From Pseudomonadota bacterium (lineage in GTDB: Bacteria; Pseudomonadota; Gammaproteobacteria; Thiotrichales; Thiotrichaceae), in contig PDPG01000045.1 in NCBI GenBank assembly GCA_002747455.1, forward strand, positions 17,735-81,734: 64,000 nucleotides of DNA. Reading direction: 5' to 3'. How positions within the stretch are numbered: the stretch's first letter is position 1; each line of letters begins with the position of its first letter. Below the pieces are notes generated by a model. The model worked only from the letters and a program-made list of their open reading frames with translations. It had not been told where the DNA came from and did not search any database. Shown here piece by piece: positions 47,188 to 55,928 of this stretch. A program made the position numbers and the translations under genes.

Positions 47188-47242
47188 CCAGCCTGGCCTG
47201 ATCGTTAATGATCAAACACAAACGACTACCAGGTCAGGCTGG
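47188..47242. terminator. Hairpin terminator after alkaline phosphatase
   Basis: CCAGCCTGGCCTG (47188-47200) pairs with CAGGTCAGGCTGG (47230-47242), 13 bp with one G-U, around a 29-base loop that itself holds ATC/GAT. It is followed by TCAGTTTAAAA, a modest U-rich tail. It separates the phosphatase from the que operon. Confidence 0.6.
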
Positions 47243-47332
47243 TCAGTTTAAAATATCCCCCTGATAGTGTTAGACCCATCCGCTAAAACCGTGCTATAAC
47301 TCGCCCCCGATTTACCGGCCATTATTGTGGCC

Positions 47333-47362
47333 CCTGTCGTAGCACCAGGTAAAAAACACTAT
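47333..47362 (+). promoter_or_regulatory. preQ1 class I riboswitch candidate controlling queC-D-E-F
   Basis: An H-type pseudoknot in the minimal preQ1-I form. P1 is CCTG (47333-47336) with CAGG (47346-47349). The loop TCGTAGCAC matches the known aptamer loop UCGCAGUAAC, with the ligand-pairing C at 47345. A 9-base A-rich tail TAAAAAACA lies in the groove. P2 is GTAG (47339-47342) with CTAT (47359-47362), whose last two bases are the A and T of the queC start codon. The ribosome-binding AGG is in P1. Ligand binding would therefore block queC translation initiation directly. Confidence 0.75.
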
Positions 47363-48086
47363 GAAAGCAATGATCATCTGTTCGGGCGGACTGGATTCTG
47401 TCACGCTCGCCTATAAAGTGGCTGCCGAAAACAGCCTCACTTCCCTGGTTTCGTTTCAGTACGGCCAGCGCCATGACAAAGAGCTGAGCTATGCCGCGCG
47501 CTGCGCCCAGCACTTTGCCGTTCCGCACCACATTATTGATATTAGCAATGTTGGCGCGCAACTCACCGGCTCTGCACTTACCGATGATGTAGACGTCCCC
47601 GATGGGCATTATGCTGAAGACAGCATGAAACTCACCATCGTCCCTAACCGTAATGCCATTATGCTCACCATTGCCTACGGCATGGCGGCTTCACAAGGCG
47701 CAGACACAGTAGGGATTGCCGTGCATGGCGGGGATCATTTCATCTACCCCGACTGTCGCCCTGAATTCATTGAGCAATTTGCAAAAATGCAAAAGATGGC
47801 ACTGGATGGCTTTGCAGACATTGATATTTATGCCCCATTTTTGCAAAGCAGCAAGGCCGATATTACCGCAGCCGGTGCCGCACTCAATGTGCCATTTGCC
47901 GACACCTGGTCTTGCTATAAAGGCGGTGAAAAGCACTGTGGAAAATGTGGCACCTGTGTGGAACGTGCCGAGGCATTTTACAACGCAGGCGTGACTGACC
48001 CGACGGATTATGAAGACCCTGACTTTTGGCGCTCCGCCGTTCAATCACACCACTCAGAGGAGGCAGCCCATGTTTCGGATCAGTAA
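47361..48086 (+). CDS. queC: 7-cyano-7-deazaguanine synthase
   Basis: A 241-residue QueC, which converts 7-carboxy-7-deazaguanine to preQ0 using ammonia and ATP. The PP-loop is CSGGLDSVTLAY; VPNRNAIMLTIAYGMAAS and GVHGGDH-like VHGGDHFIYPDCR follow, and the C-terminal zinc site SCYKGGEKHCGKCGTC is complete. First gene of the que operon, with a preQ1-I riboswitch candidate ending at its start codon. It overlaps queD by 17 bases. Confidence 0.97.
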   Translation: MKAMIICSGGLDSVTLAYKVAAENSLTSLVSFQYGQRHDKELSYAARCAQHFAVPHHIIDISNVGAQLTGSALTDDVDVPDGHYAEDSMKLTIVPNRNAIMLTIAYGMAASQGADTVGIAVHGGDHFIYPDCRPEFIEQFAKMQKMALDGFADIDIYAPFLQSSKADITAAGAALNVPFADTWSCYKGGEKHCGKCGTCVERAEAFYNAGVTDPTDYEDPDFWRSAVQSHHSEEAAHVSDQ

Positions 48087-48426
48087 GGAATTTCAATTTT
48101 CAGCCTCGCACCAGCTCAAGCAAATGCCAGCGGATCATCAGTGCGCTCGCCTGCATGGGCATAACTACATTGTTGTGATCGAACTCAGCTCACCCACACT
48201 GGATCAGTACGGTTTTGTACGTGATTACACCGAGCTAAAACCACTGAAAGAATATATAGATAGCACCTTGGATCACCGTCACTTGAATGATGTGTTAGGT
48301 GATGATTGCACTACCGCCGAACAACTTGCCAGGCATTTGTATGACTGGTGCAAAGCCAAGTGGCCAGAGACCAGCGGGGTACGCGTTAGTGAAACCCCCA
48401 AAACATGGGCGGAATACCGGCCATGA
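48070..48426 (+). CDS. queD: 6-carboxy-tetrahydropterin synthase
   Basis: A 118-residue QueD making 6-carboxytetrahydropterin from dihydroneopterin triphosphate. The zinc histidines lie in FSASHQL and LHGHNY, the catalytic cysteine just before them in DHQCARLHGH, and LDHRHLND carries a catalytic His. Placement between queC and queE separates it from eukaryotic-type PTPS. The ATG at 48070 lies inside the end of queC; its stop overlaps the queE start as ATGA. Confidence 0.96.
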   Translation: MFRISKEFQFSASHQLKQMPADHQCARLHGHNYIVVIELSSPTLDQYGFVRDYTELKPLKEYIDSTLDHRHLNDVLGDDCTTAEQLARHLYDWCKAKWPETSGVRVSETPKTWAEYRP

Positions 48427-49121
48427 GCCAGTTAGTCATTAGTGAAATCTTTGGCCCGACCATTCAGGGTGAAGGCGCTTTGGTGGGTAAACCGACGGTC
48501 TTTGTGCGCAGTGGTGGCTGTGACTATCGTTGCCGCTGGTGTGATACGCTGTATGCGGTCGAGAAAAAATATCGACCAGAGTGGCAAACCCTCAGCACAG
48601 CAGCCGTCTGGGAACGTATTCAAACCCTCAGCCCAACACCGATTTTAATTACCTTATCTGGCGGTAACCCCGCACTGCAAGATTTTGCGGAGTTAATCGC
48701 CACAGGTCACGCCGCAGGTTATGACTTTGCCATGGAAACACAGGGCAGTATTGCCAAGTCCTGGTTTTCACACATTGACTACCTAACACTCAGTCCCAAG
48801 CCTCCTTCCTCCGGTATGAAAACCCGCTGGGAATTATTTGAACGCTGCGTATCACTGGCAAAAACGCCGCAAGCCATCAGTATCAAACTGGTTATTGCCG
48901 ATACCGCCGATTTCAACTGGGCATGGGATGTCAGGCAGCGCTATCCTCAGTTCAATTACTACTTGCAACCCTGCAATCTGCAAGCTGGCGAGGCCACTTT
49001 AGAACAGAATTTACAGTCCACACGGGAACTGATTGAGCAAGTTGTTGCTGCGGGCTGGCATCAAGCCACCGTATTGCCGCAGTTGCACAATCTTTTGTGG
49101 GGTAATCAACGTGGCGTGTAG
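48423..49121 (+). CDS. queE: 7-carboxy-7-deazaguanine synthase
   Basis: A 232-residue radical-SAM enzyme QueE, which rearranges 6-carboxytetrahydropterin to 7-carboxy-7-deazaguanine. The iron-sulfur cysteines are in GGCDYRCRWCDT, with FGPTIQGEGALVGKPTVFVR before them and an LSGGNPALQ motif binding SAM. The start at 48423 shares ATGA with the queD stop; an ATG six codons upstream is in frame but less likely. Third gene of queCDEF. Confidence 0.96.
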   Translation: MSQLVISEIFGPTIQGEGALVGKPTVFVRSGGCDYRCRWCDTLYAVEKKYRPEWQTLSTAAVWERIQTLSPTPILITLSGGNPALQDFAELIATGHAAGYDFAMETQGSIAKSWFSHIDYLTLSPKPPSSGMKTRWELFERCVSLAKTPQAISIKLVIADTADFNWAWDVRQRYPQFNYYLQPCNLQAGEATLEQNLQSTRELIEQVVAAGWHQATVLPQLHNLLWGNQRGV

Positions 49122-49211
49122 CTACGGAATATAACGGTGTTTATTATAAACCCATGGTGGCAAGTGACTCGCCACGCCAGGGTAGATCAAAATTCATAGG
49201 GAGTAACCGAT

Positions 49212-49676
49212 ATGAGCGACAACATTTATCAAAACTTGCAGCAACTCGGTGGTGACACCATTCTGCCGGATTCACCCGATAAGGCCATTCTGGAAAGCGT
49301 ACAAAACCCACAGGCCGATGTGGATTATGTGATCCGTTTCACCGCTCCTGAATTTACATCACTTTGCCCCATGACCTCACAGCCTGATTTCGCGCACTTG
49401 GTTATTGACTATATTCCCGATCAGCTACTGGTTGAGAGCAAGTCGTTAAAGTTATTTCTTGGCGCATTCCGCAATCATGGCGCGTTCCATGAAGACTGCA
49501 CCGTGAGCATTGCACGCCGACTAATCAAAGAGATTAAACCAAAATGGATTCGTATTGGCGGCTATTGGTATCCCCGCGGCGGCATTCCCATTGATGTCTT
49601 CTTTGCACAGGGCGATATTCCAAAAGGTGTCTGGGTGCCTGAGCAAGGTGTAGCGGGCTATCGAGGTCGGGGATAA
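49212..49676 (+). CDS. queF: NADPH-dependent preQ0 reductase
   Basis: A 154-residue single-domain (YkvM-type) QueF, reducing preQ0 to preQ1, the ligand of the riboswitch in front of the operon. The catalytic cysteine is in [13 protein letters not shown] (Cys52) with [13 protein letters not shown] following. It is shorter than the two-domain E. coli enzyme and resembles the Bacillus form. It begins 90 bases after queE; GGAG precedes the ATG. Confidence 0.96.
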   Translation: MSDNIYQNLQQLGGDTILPDSPDKAILESVQNPQADVDYVIRFTAPEFTSLCPMTSQPDFAHLVIDYIPDQLLVESKSLKLFLGAFRNHGAFHEDCTVSIARRLIKEIKPKWIRIGGYWYPRGGIPIDVFFAQGDIPKGVWVPEQGVAGYRGRG

Positions 49677-49775
49677 GATCGACTTTTTAGTGGGAAGGTT
49701 GGCATATCGACCAAAGACAAAAGGTTGGCAAGGCAGCCACGGATAAGGCTCTACCCGCCCGATGCCCTACCGGCT

Positions 49776-49852
49776 TCGTGCATCATCTGTATTAAAAACT
49801 GGGGTAATCTGCTTCGATACTTATCCCAAAATCAGAAATAGATGATGCACGA
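49776..49852. repeat. Nested inverted-repeat element after queF
   Basis: TCGTGCATCATCT (49776-49788) is perfectly inverted at 49840-49852. Within the 51-base interior TGGGGTAA and TTATCCCA form a second stem with one mismatch. The 77-bp unit has the look of a miniature inverted-repeat element or a strong transcript-end structure between queF and the convergent DsrE-like gene. Confidence 0.6.
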
Positions 49853-49917
49853 GCTGTCGTTTTTCTCGCCAGTGATGCTTCCATAAATGACTCAACATCG
49901 CTGACCAGTGAAACTAA

Positions 49918-50292
49918 CTAAGTAAGCTGTAACGAACCCTTGGCGTTCATAACCAGTTCCACCACATCATCAGCATTGATGATTTCAAAGCGCTCGTCAA
50001 TCGTGTCTGCCTTGACCTTGTTATGAATCATACATGCACCACAAACCAGTATCTTACCGCCCTTTTCTAGAAAGGCCTCCTGTACAGACTTAACTGGCAT
50101 GAACGGCTCACCAATGTCGATGCCATCAACGCTGCCTGGACACGCCAGGTGCACCGCATCCACCATTAAAATAAGTGCTGCCGAGTGCCCTGCTTCCAAG
50201 GCTTTGCTCGCCATCGTGAAAGCTACAGTAACCTTATTGGGGTTGCTGTCATTATCAAACAATGTTCCTACATAATCGTAATTATTCGCCAT
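49918..50292 (-). CDS. DsrE/DsrF-like family protein
   Basis: A 124-residue small cytosolic protein of the DsrE-like superfamily: KVTVAFTMASKALEAGHSAALILMVDAVHLA near the start, then GKILVCGACMIHNKV with a conserved cysteine pair region. Relatives relay sulfur in sulfur oxidation or tRNA thiolation, but this subgroup is uncharacterised. It is followed by no clear partner genes; the FAD oxidoreductase ahead of it on the same strand is unrelated. Confidence 0.8.
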   Translation of the reverse strand: MANNYDYVGTLFDNDSNPNKVTVAFTMASKALEAGHSAALILMVDAVHLACPGSVDGIDIGEPFMPVKSVQEAFLEKGGKILVCGACMIHNKVKADTIDERFEIINADDVVELVMNAKGSLQLT

Positions 50293-50463
50293 TGTAAAAC
50301 CTCAGTGATTAATCATGTCAACACAAGCACATTGCCTATGTCGCAATAGTTTAGAATACTCTAATATATCGGCCGCTATTAAACACCATTTTGACTCTGA
50401 AATAAAAGCGGCTGACTGCCTTTCAGGGGTGCTTTTTAATGGAGCCACAAAATAATCTGTCAA

Positions 50464-51783
50464 TCAGAAACGATCCCGCAGAGAATAATAACTCATTGCC
50501 AATGCTAACAACGGCCAACGCAATGCAGCGCCTCCGGGAAACGGATACGTTTTCAACCCCGCCATCGTGTCGAACTGTGCCAATTTTCCATCAACCATAT
50601 CCGCCATTATCTTTCCGGCAAAAGTGGCCATTGCTACCCCGTGACCAGAATAACCACTGGCGGAGACTACGGATTCTGACAGCTTGGCAAAATATGGCAT
50701 ACGGCTCACAGTAATGGCTAAGGTTCCACCCCAACCATAGTCGATGCGCGTATTCGCTAGCTGCGGATACACCTCCAGCATGTGCTTGCGAACAAAGCCT
50801 TTAATATCGGCTGGAAACTTAAAACGATAATTCTCACCACCACCAAACAACAGGCGTCGGTCGGCACTCAAGCGAAAGTAATTCACCACAAACCGCGAAT
50901 CTGCGACTGCGTGATTCTGACTCAGAAGTTCGGTTGCGAGTGACTCTGACAATGGCTCAGTAGCGATAATATAGTTATTAATCGGCATGACCCGTGCCGC
51001 TACTTTTTTATTCAGCGTATCAAGATAACCGTTACATGCCAGCAGCATTTGCTTGGCTTTGATACTGCCACTGGCTAACCGAACAGTAACCGACGAGCCT
51101 TCGGTGTAATCCAGCACCGGCGATTCCTGATAAATAATCGCTCCGGCATCCCGCGCGGCCTCTGCCAACCCCAAGGCAAAGTTCAATGGATGAATGTGCG
51201 CTGCGCGGCTATCCAGCAAGCCGCCATAATAGGACTCAGAGCCTACTAACTGACGGATTTCATCCTGTGCCAGATAGTGAATATCCTCGTAGTCATATTC
51301 ACTTTGTAACTTTTCCGCATACGCCTGGGAGTGCTTCAGATAACGCTTCCGGTGGTCTGCATGGATAATTCCGGGTGTCAGATCACAGGCAATAGCATGG
51401 TCGTGAATTAAGTCCTTGCATAGCTGATTTGCGGCCAAGCTAATGTCCCACAACGCCCTAGCATGGTCTTTTCCATACCGAGACTCCAGCGTGTCCTGAT
51501 CACTGCGCGGGTCTGCGGCAAGCTGTCCACCATTGCGCCCGGACGCCCCCCAGGCGACGCGGTGTGCATCCAGCAAAGTGACTCGATAACCCGCCTGCGC
51601 CAGATGCAGCGCGGCGGATAATCCGGTGTAGCCCGCTCCCACAATACACACATCCGCCGCTTCCTCACCTGTCTGGCGAGGAAATTCGGGAATGGTATTG
51701 GCAGTGGCATGGTAGTAAGAGTCAGGATAGTGTCCCGCCCTGTCATTACTATAAAGAAACCCCTTAGCCCCTAGCACTGACAT
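50464..51783 (-). CDS. puuB: Gamma-glutamylputrescine oxidase-like FAD oxidoreductase
   Basis: A 439-residue FAD-dependent amine oxidase of the DAO family. The N-terminal HATAN-type segment precedes the dinucleotide motif VCIVGAGYTGLSAALHLAQAG and the WGASGRNGGQ signature of the PuuB/OrdL group; YGWGGTLAITVSRMPYF and SGYSGHGVAMATFAGK occur near the C-terminus. PuuB oxidises gamma-glutamylputrescine to the aldehyde. Its start abuts the end of the aminotransferase gene, within the polyamine locus, which supports the assignment. Confidence 0.85.
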   Translation of the reverse strand: MSVLGAKGFLYSNDRAGHYPDSYYHATANTIPEFPRQTGEEAADVCIVGAGYTGLSAALHLAQAGYRVTLLDAHRVAWGASGRNGGQLAADPRSDQDTLESRYGKDHARALWDISLAANQLCKDLIHDHAIACDLTPGIIHADHRKRYLKHSQAYAEKLQSEYDYEDIHYLAQDEIRQLVGSESYYGGLLDSRAAHIHPLNFALGLAEAARDAGAIIYQESPVLDYTEGSSVTVRLASGSIKAKQMLLACNGYLDTLNKKVAARVMPINNYIIATEPLSESLATELLSQNHAVADSRFVVNYFRLSADRRLLFGGGENYRFKFPADIKGFVRKHMLEVYPQLANTRIDYGWGGTLAITVSRMPYFAKLSESVVSASGYSGHGVAMATFAGKIMADMVDGKLAQFDTMAGLKTYPFPGGAALRWPLLALAMSYYSLRDRF

Positions 51784-53175
51784 TTAGAGGTAACCCGCTT
51801 CCTTGGCTGCATCATAGGTCAAATCCAGCACCGCCTTGGCCTTTTCGACCAACTCATCTGCTTCCTCATGGCTCAGCACTAATGGCGGTGAAATAATCAT
51901 CGTGTCACCAACTGCACGCATCACCAAGCCATTGTTGAAACAGAACTCACGGCATATTGTCCCCACAGTGCCACTTTCTACATCAAAGGGGGCACGCGTC
52001 ACCTTATCCGGAGTCAGCTCCAAAGCACCCACCAACCCCTTCATGCGTGCCTCACCCACCAGCGGATGCTCAGCCAAAGTCAACCAGCGTTCTTTCAGGT
52101 AAGGACCAATATCATTTTTGACGTAATTCACCAAATCTTCACGTTCCATGATCTCCAGTACTTTCAACGCTGCCGCACACGCTGCCGGATGCCCTGAGTA
52201 GGTGTAACCGTGGGCAAACTCTCCCCCCTCACTGACCAACACATCCGCCACACGATCACTAATCATCACACCACCGATTGGCAGATAACCAGAGCTTAGG
52301 GCTTTCGCAATACAAATCACATCCGGCTTCAGATTGTAGGTCACACTGGCAAACATCTCACCCGTACGGCCAAAGCCGGTAATCACCTCGTCCGCAACCA
52401 GCAAAATTTCATACTTGTCACAAATCCGCTGAATCTCTGGCCAGTAGCTATCCGGGGGAATAATCACCCCGCCAGCCCCTTGTATCGGCTCTGCAATAAA
52501 CGCCGCCACCTTGTCTTCGCCCAGCTCCAGAATTTTTGCCTCAAGCTCCTGTGCGCGCTTTAAACCAAATGCCTCCGGCGTTAAGTCACCCCCTTCTTTA
52601 TACCAATACGGCTGGCCAATATGCACGATATTAGGAATGGGCAAATCACCCTGCTCATGCATAAACTTCATGCCCCCCAAGCTTGCGCCTGCAACCGTTG
52701 AGCCATGATAAGCGTTTTCACGAGCGATAATCACCTTCTTACTGGGCTTACCCAACAACGACCAGTAATGGCGTACCAAACGCAACATGGTGTCATTGGC
52801 ATCCGAACCACCGCTGGTAAAGAAGGTACGGTTAATCCCCGGTGGTGATATTTCTGCGAGCTTCTTGGACAACTCCGCAACCGGCTGGTGAGTGGTCTGG
52901 AAAAACGTATTGTAATATGGCAGCTCCAGCATTTGTGCGTGAACCGCGTCCGCAACCTCCGTACGCCCGTAGCCAATCGACATGCACCACAGACCTGCCA
53001 TCGCATCCAGTATCTTATTGCCCGCATCATCCCAGACATACACCCCTTCGGCACGACTAATGACGCGCGCGCCCTTTTCATTCAGTGTTCTGGTGTTGGT
53101 AAACGGGTGGACATGATGTCCCGCATCCTGCTGTTGAACGGGACTGCGTGAAGCCGCAACTGTATTGTCTGTCAT
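51784..53175 (-). CDS. spuC: Putrescine-pyruvate aminotransferase-like class III enzyme
   Basis: A 463-residue class III PLP aminotransferase. Hallmarks are NAYHGSTVAGASLGG, AAFIAEPIQGAGGVIIPP, LLVADEVITGFGRTGEMFA and the PLP lysine in CIAKALSSGYLPIGGVM, followed by GYTYSGHPAACAAAL. This matches the SpuC/putrescine-pyruvate transaminase group rather than GABA transaminase, fitting its place between puuA- and puuB-like genes. Beta-alanine-pyruvate activity is the main alternative. Confidence 0.86.
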   Translation of the reverse strand: MTDNTVAASRSPVQQQDAGHHVHPFTNTRTLNEKGARVISRAEGVYVWDDAGNKILDAMAGLWCMSIGYGRTEVADAVHAQMLELPYYNTFFQTTHQPVAELSKKLAEISPPGINRTFFTSGGSDANDTMLRLVRHYWSLLGKPSKKVIIARENAYHGSTVAGASLGGMKFMHEQGDLPIPNIVHIGQPYWYKEGGDLTPEAFGLKRAQELEAKILELGEDKVAAFIAEPIQGAGGVIIPPDSYWPEIQRICDKYEILLVADEVITGFGRTGEMFASVTYNLKPDVICIAKALSSGYLPIGGVMISDRVADVLVSEGGEFAHGYTYSGHPAACAAALKVLEIMEREDLVNYVKNDIGPYLKERWLTLAEHPLVGEARMKGLVGALELTPDKVTRAPFDVESGTVGTICREFCFNNGLVMRAVGDTMIISPPLVLSHEEADELVEKAKAVLDLTYDAAKEAGYL

Positions 53176-53227
53176 AGATAATCCTTAATAAAATCCTGGT
53201 GCTAAATTGGTTGATTGGGTACTGAAG

Positions 53228-54598
53228 CTATACCGTAAGCAGCAAATGCTCTCGCTCCCACGGACTGACGACCATCATGTACTCATTAAACTCGTGTTGT
53301 TTTAGGGCCTTGTAAATACTACAAAACTCCTGACCTAGTATGGCTTGCAACTCTGGTGCTTCATCAAACCGCACTAATGACTCCAGCAAACCACGCGGCA
53401 GGCCAAAGTCTTCTTCATGCGCATCACCTTTAAACTCCTCCCGACACGGAATCTGGTTCACCATGCCGAGATAGCCTGTCGCCAAACTACTCGCCAATGC
53501 CAAATAGGGATTGGTATCCATACCGGCAATACGATTCTCCACCCGCCGCGCATTGGGGGCGCTTCTGGGTACACGCAAGCCCGCCGAGCGGTTATCCATT
53601 GACCACTCCAGATTAATCGGCGCGGAATCCCCCGGCATTAAGCGCCGGTACGAATTAACGTAAGGTGCTAACAGACACGTCGAGGCTCCCAAATACTTCT
53701 GCTGCCCGCCAATAAAATAGCCAAACAACTCACTGGGACTGCCGTCTTCATTGCTAAAAATATTACTACCGTTGTGAATATCCACCACACTTTGGTGAAT
53801 GTGCATCGCACTACCAGGGTGGTTCTTCATGGGCTTCGCCATAAACGTGGCATAACAGTCATGGCGTATTGCTGCTTCACGAATCAGGCGCTTGAATACA
53901 AACACCTCATCGGCCAGCTCAAGTGGATCACCATGCGCCATGTTCACTTCTAACTGCGCAGGACCGCCTTCCTGGATCAGCGTGTCAATTTCCAGCCCCA
54001 TGACTTCGGCAAACTTGTAAATATCTTCAATGATCGGCTCATATTCATCAATCGCCATCATGGAAAAAGACTGACGACCAACGGATTGACGGCCAGAGCG
54101 ACCAATGGGTGGCTTTAATGGCAAGTCAGGATCAGTATTACGCTCCGTTAGGTAGAATTCAATTTCCGGCGCGACCACTGGCTTCCAGTTCTGCTCCTCA
54201 TAAAGTTTGAGTACACGCCTTAACACACTACGTGGCCCACTCTCTACCGGACGACCATCCTGATACTGCAAGTCATGAATCACCATCAAACTCGGTGAAC
54301 GCGCCCAAGGTAAGGTGCGCACAGTCGTCAGATCTGGCACAAGCTGGATATCCACCTCGGTCATATAATCTTCGGAGTCATACTCCAAATAATCACCAGT
54401 AATACTCTGAAAAAAGATACTGTAGGGCAGAAACGTCGGGTTCATCGCCACAAACTTACTGGCAGGCATCAACTTGCCGCGTGCCACGCCATGAATGTCC
54501 GCGATGGTACACTCCACCTCATCAATCCGGCGACTGACCACCAGTTTTTTTAAAGCTTCCGGAGAGTTCGGGGCAGTGACAATTTCAGGCTGTTCCAT
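53228..54598 (-). CDS. puuA: Gamma-glutamylputrescine synthetase (glutamine synthetase family)
   Basis: A 456-residue glutamine-synthetase-fold enzyme ligating glutamate to putrescine. Landmarks are APEIEFYLTE, GPAQLEVNMAHGDPLELADEV, AKPMKNHPGSAMHIHQSV, NRSAGLRVPRSAPNARRVENR and DTNPYLALASSLATG. It lacks the adenylylation region of GlnA and resembles PuuA/SpuB. It is transcribed away from the transporter genes; a perfect palindrome AATGTGATCACATT lies 22 bases before its start. First gene of puuA-spuC-puuB. Confidence 0.9.
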   Translation of the reverse strand: MEQPEIVTAPNSPEALKKLVVSRRIDEVECTIADIHGVARGKLMPASKFVAMNPTFLPYSIFFQSITGDYLEYDSEDYMTEVDIQLVPDLTTVRTLPWARSPSLMVIHDLQYQDGRPVESGPRSVLRRVLKLYEEQNWKPVVAPEIEFYLTERNTDPDLPLKPPIGRSGRQSVGRQSFSMMAIDEYEPIIEDIYKFAEVMGLEIDTLIQEGGPAQLEVNMAHGDPLELADEVFVFKRLIREAAIRHDCYATFMAKPMKNHPGSAMHIHQSVVDIHNGSNIFSNEDGSPSELFGYFIGGQQKYLGASTCLLAPYVNSYRRLMPGDSAPINLEWSMDNRSAGLRVPRSAPNARRVENRIAGMDTNPYLALASSLATGYLGMVNQIPCREEFKGDAHEEDFGLPRGLLESLVRFDEAPELQAILGQEFCSIYKALKQHEFNEYMMVVSPWEREHLLLTV

Positions 54599-54619
54599 AC
54601 AGTAACCATTGGCTTAAAT

Positions 54620-54633
54620 AATGTGATCACATT
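54620..54633. promoter_or_regulatory. GntR-type operator upstream of puuA
   Basis: AATGTGATCACATT, a perfect 14-bp palindrome, lies 22 bases before the puuA start. It shares the core TGTGATCACA with three other sites in the polyamine locus and fits the T-GT-N-AC-A layout of GntR-family operators. Confidence 0.7.
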
Positions 54634-54716
54634 CTGTTGAGCGAAACACAAAAAGTCAAGTGAACGGAGTAAAACGCGCGATAAAGCAGCAAAACCAACA
54701 CTTTAAGACAATCGAA

Positions 54717-54728
54717 ATGTGATCACAT
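54717..54728. promoter_or_regulatory. GntR-type operator upstream of the transporter genes
   Basis: ATGTGATCACAT, a perfect 12-bp palindrome, lies immediately before a -35-like TTGACT (54733-54738) and 82 bases upstream of the periplasmic binding protein gene. It is about 97 bases, roughly nine helical turns, from the puuA-side site. Confidence 0.7.
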
Positions 54729-54809
54729 AAAATTGACTTAACGGTAAGTTTATGCAAGATTAACGGCCTGTATCAGAACCTAAACAATCACAATTCAGGA
54801 GTCTCAATT

Positions 54810-55922
54810 ATGATGGTGAAAAGTAAGTTGGTGCTGGCGGTATCCGCTATTTGTCTTGCAACGAGTTCGATACTGGGGGGAGTGGCCAACGCCGAGGAGC
54901 GCGTTGTTAATGTATACAACTGGTCTGATTACATTGATGAGAGCGTGCTCGAAGATTTCACCAAAGAGACCGGGATTAAAGTCAATTATGACGTGTTTGA
55001 TACCAACGAATTGCTTGAGACCAAGTTACTGGCGGGTTCGTCGGGTTATGATGTGGTTGTTCCAAGTGCCACCTTTATCAGCCGCCAGATTAAGGCGGGC
55101 GCGTTTGCCAAACTGGATAAAAGCAAACTGCCAAACCTAAAAAACACCTGGGATAAAATTGCGGAGCGCACTGAGAAGTATGACCCTGATAATGCACACT
55201 CATTCAACTATATGTGGGGGACTACGGGTGTTGGTTACGTTGCAGAGAAAGTCAAAGAGCGTCTTGGCGATGATGTACCACTGAACTCCTGGGATCTGAT
55301 TTTCAAACCAGAAATTGTCGAAAAATTAGCTGATTGTGGAATCCACTGGCTGGATGCGCCAATGGAGATGGTTCCTGCAGCACTGCACTACTTGGGACTG
55401 GACCCGGGCGATTTCAGCAAGGAAAACCTGAAAAAAGCAGAGGAACTGATTGCCAAGGTTCGCCCACATGTTCAAAAGTTCCACTCATCCGAATATATCG
55501 GCGCACTCGCTAATGGCGATATTTGTCTGGCAGTCGGTTATTCCGGCGATGTGCTACAGGCGCGTGATCGTGCAAAGGAAGCCAAAAATGGCAATACCGT
55601 AGCGTACGTGATTCCAAAGGAAGGCGCGCAAATGTGGTTTGACCAAATGGCGATTCCGGCGGATGCCAAGAATGTTGATGAAGCCTATGCCTTCTTGGAC
55701 TTTGTGTTACGCCCGGATGTTGCCGCTAAAGCCAGTAATTATGTGAGTTTTGCCAATGGCAACCTTGCTTCTCAGAAACTGCTGGATGACGCTGTGTTTA
55801 AAGATAATGCGGTTTACCCTGATGAGGAGACACTCAAGGGCTTGTACGTGGTGACGTTACCTGAAGCGAAGGCACAGCGGGTGCTAAACCGAACGTGGAC
55901 ACGTATCAAGAGCGGTAAGTAA
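54810..55922 (+). CDS. Putrescine/polyamine ABC transporter binding protein
   Basis: A 370-residue periplasmic binding protein like PotF/SpuD. The signal peptide ends near GVANA-EE; the mature part begins VVNVYNWSDYIDESVLEDF, the family signature with polyamine-contacting aromatic residues, and continues with YDVVVPSATFISRQIKAGAFAKLDKSKLPN. Captures putrescine or spermidine for the ATPase and permeases encoded next. GGAG lies before the ATG. Heads a five-gene run ending with a second glutamylpolyamine synthetase. Confidence 0.93.
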   Translation: MMVKSKLVLAVSAICLATSSILGGVANAEERVVNVYNWSDYIDESVLEDFTKETGIKVNYDVFDTNELLETKLLAGSSGYDVVVPSATFISRQIKAGAFAKLDKSKLPNLKNTWDKIAERTEKYDPDNAHSFNYMWGTTGVGYVAEKVKERLGDDVPLNSWDLIFKPEIVEKLADCGIHWLDAPMEMVPAALHYLGLDPGDFSKENLKKAEELIAKVRPHVQKFHSSEYIGALANGDICLAVGYSGDVLQARDRAKEAKNGNTVAYVIPKEGAQMWFDQMAIPADAKNVDEAYAFLDFVLRPDVAAKASNYVSFANGNLASQKLLDDAVFKDNAVYPDEETLKGLYVVTLPEAKAQRVLNRTWTRIKSGK

Positions 55923-55928
55923 GTCACT

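Noticed and set aside
48070..48426. 6-pyruvoyl-tetrahydropterin synthase of biopterin synthesis
   Set aside because: The family is the same, but overlap with queC and queE identifies it as QueD.
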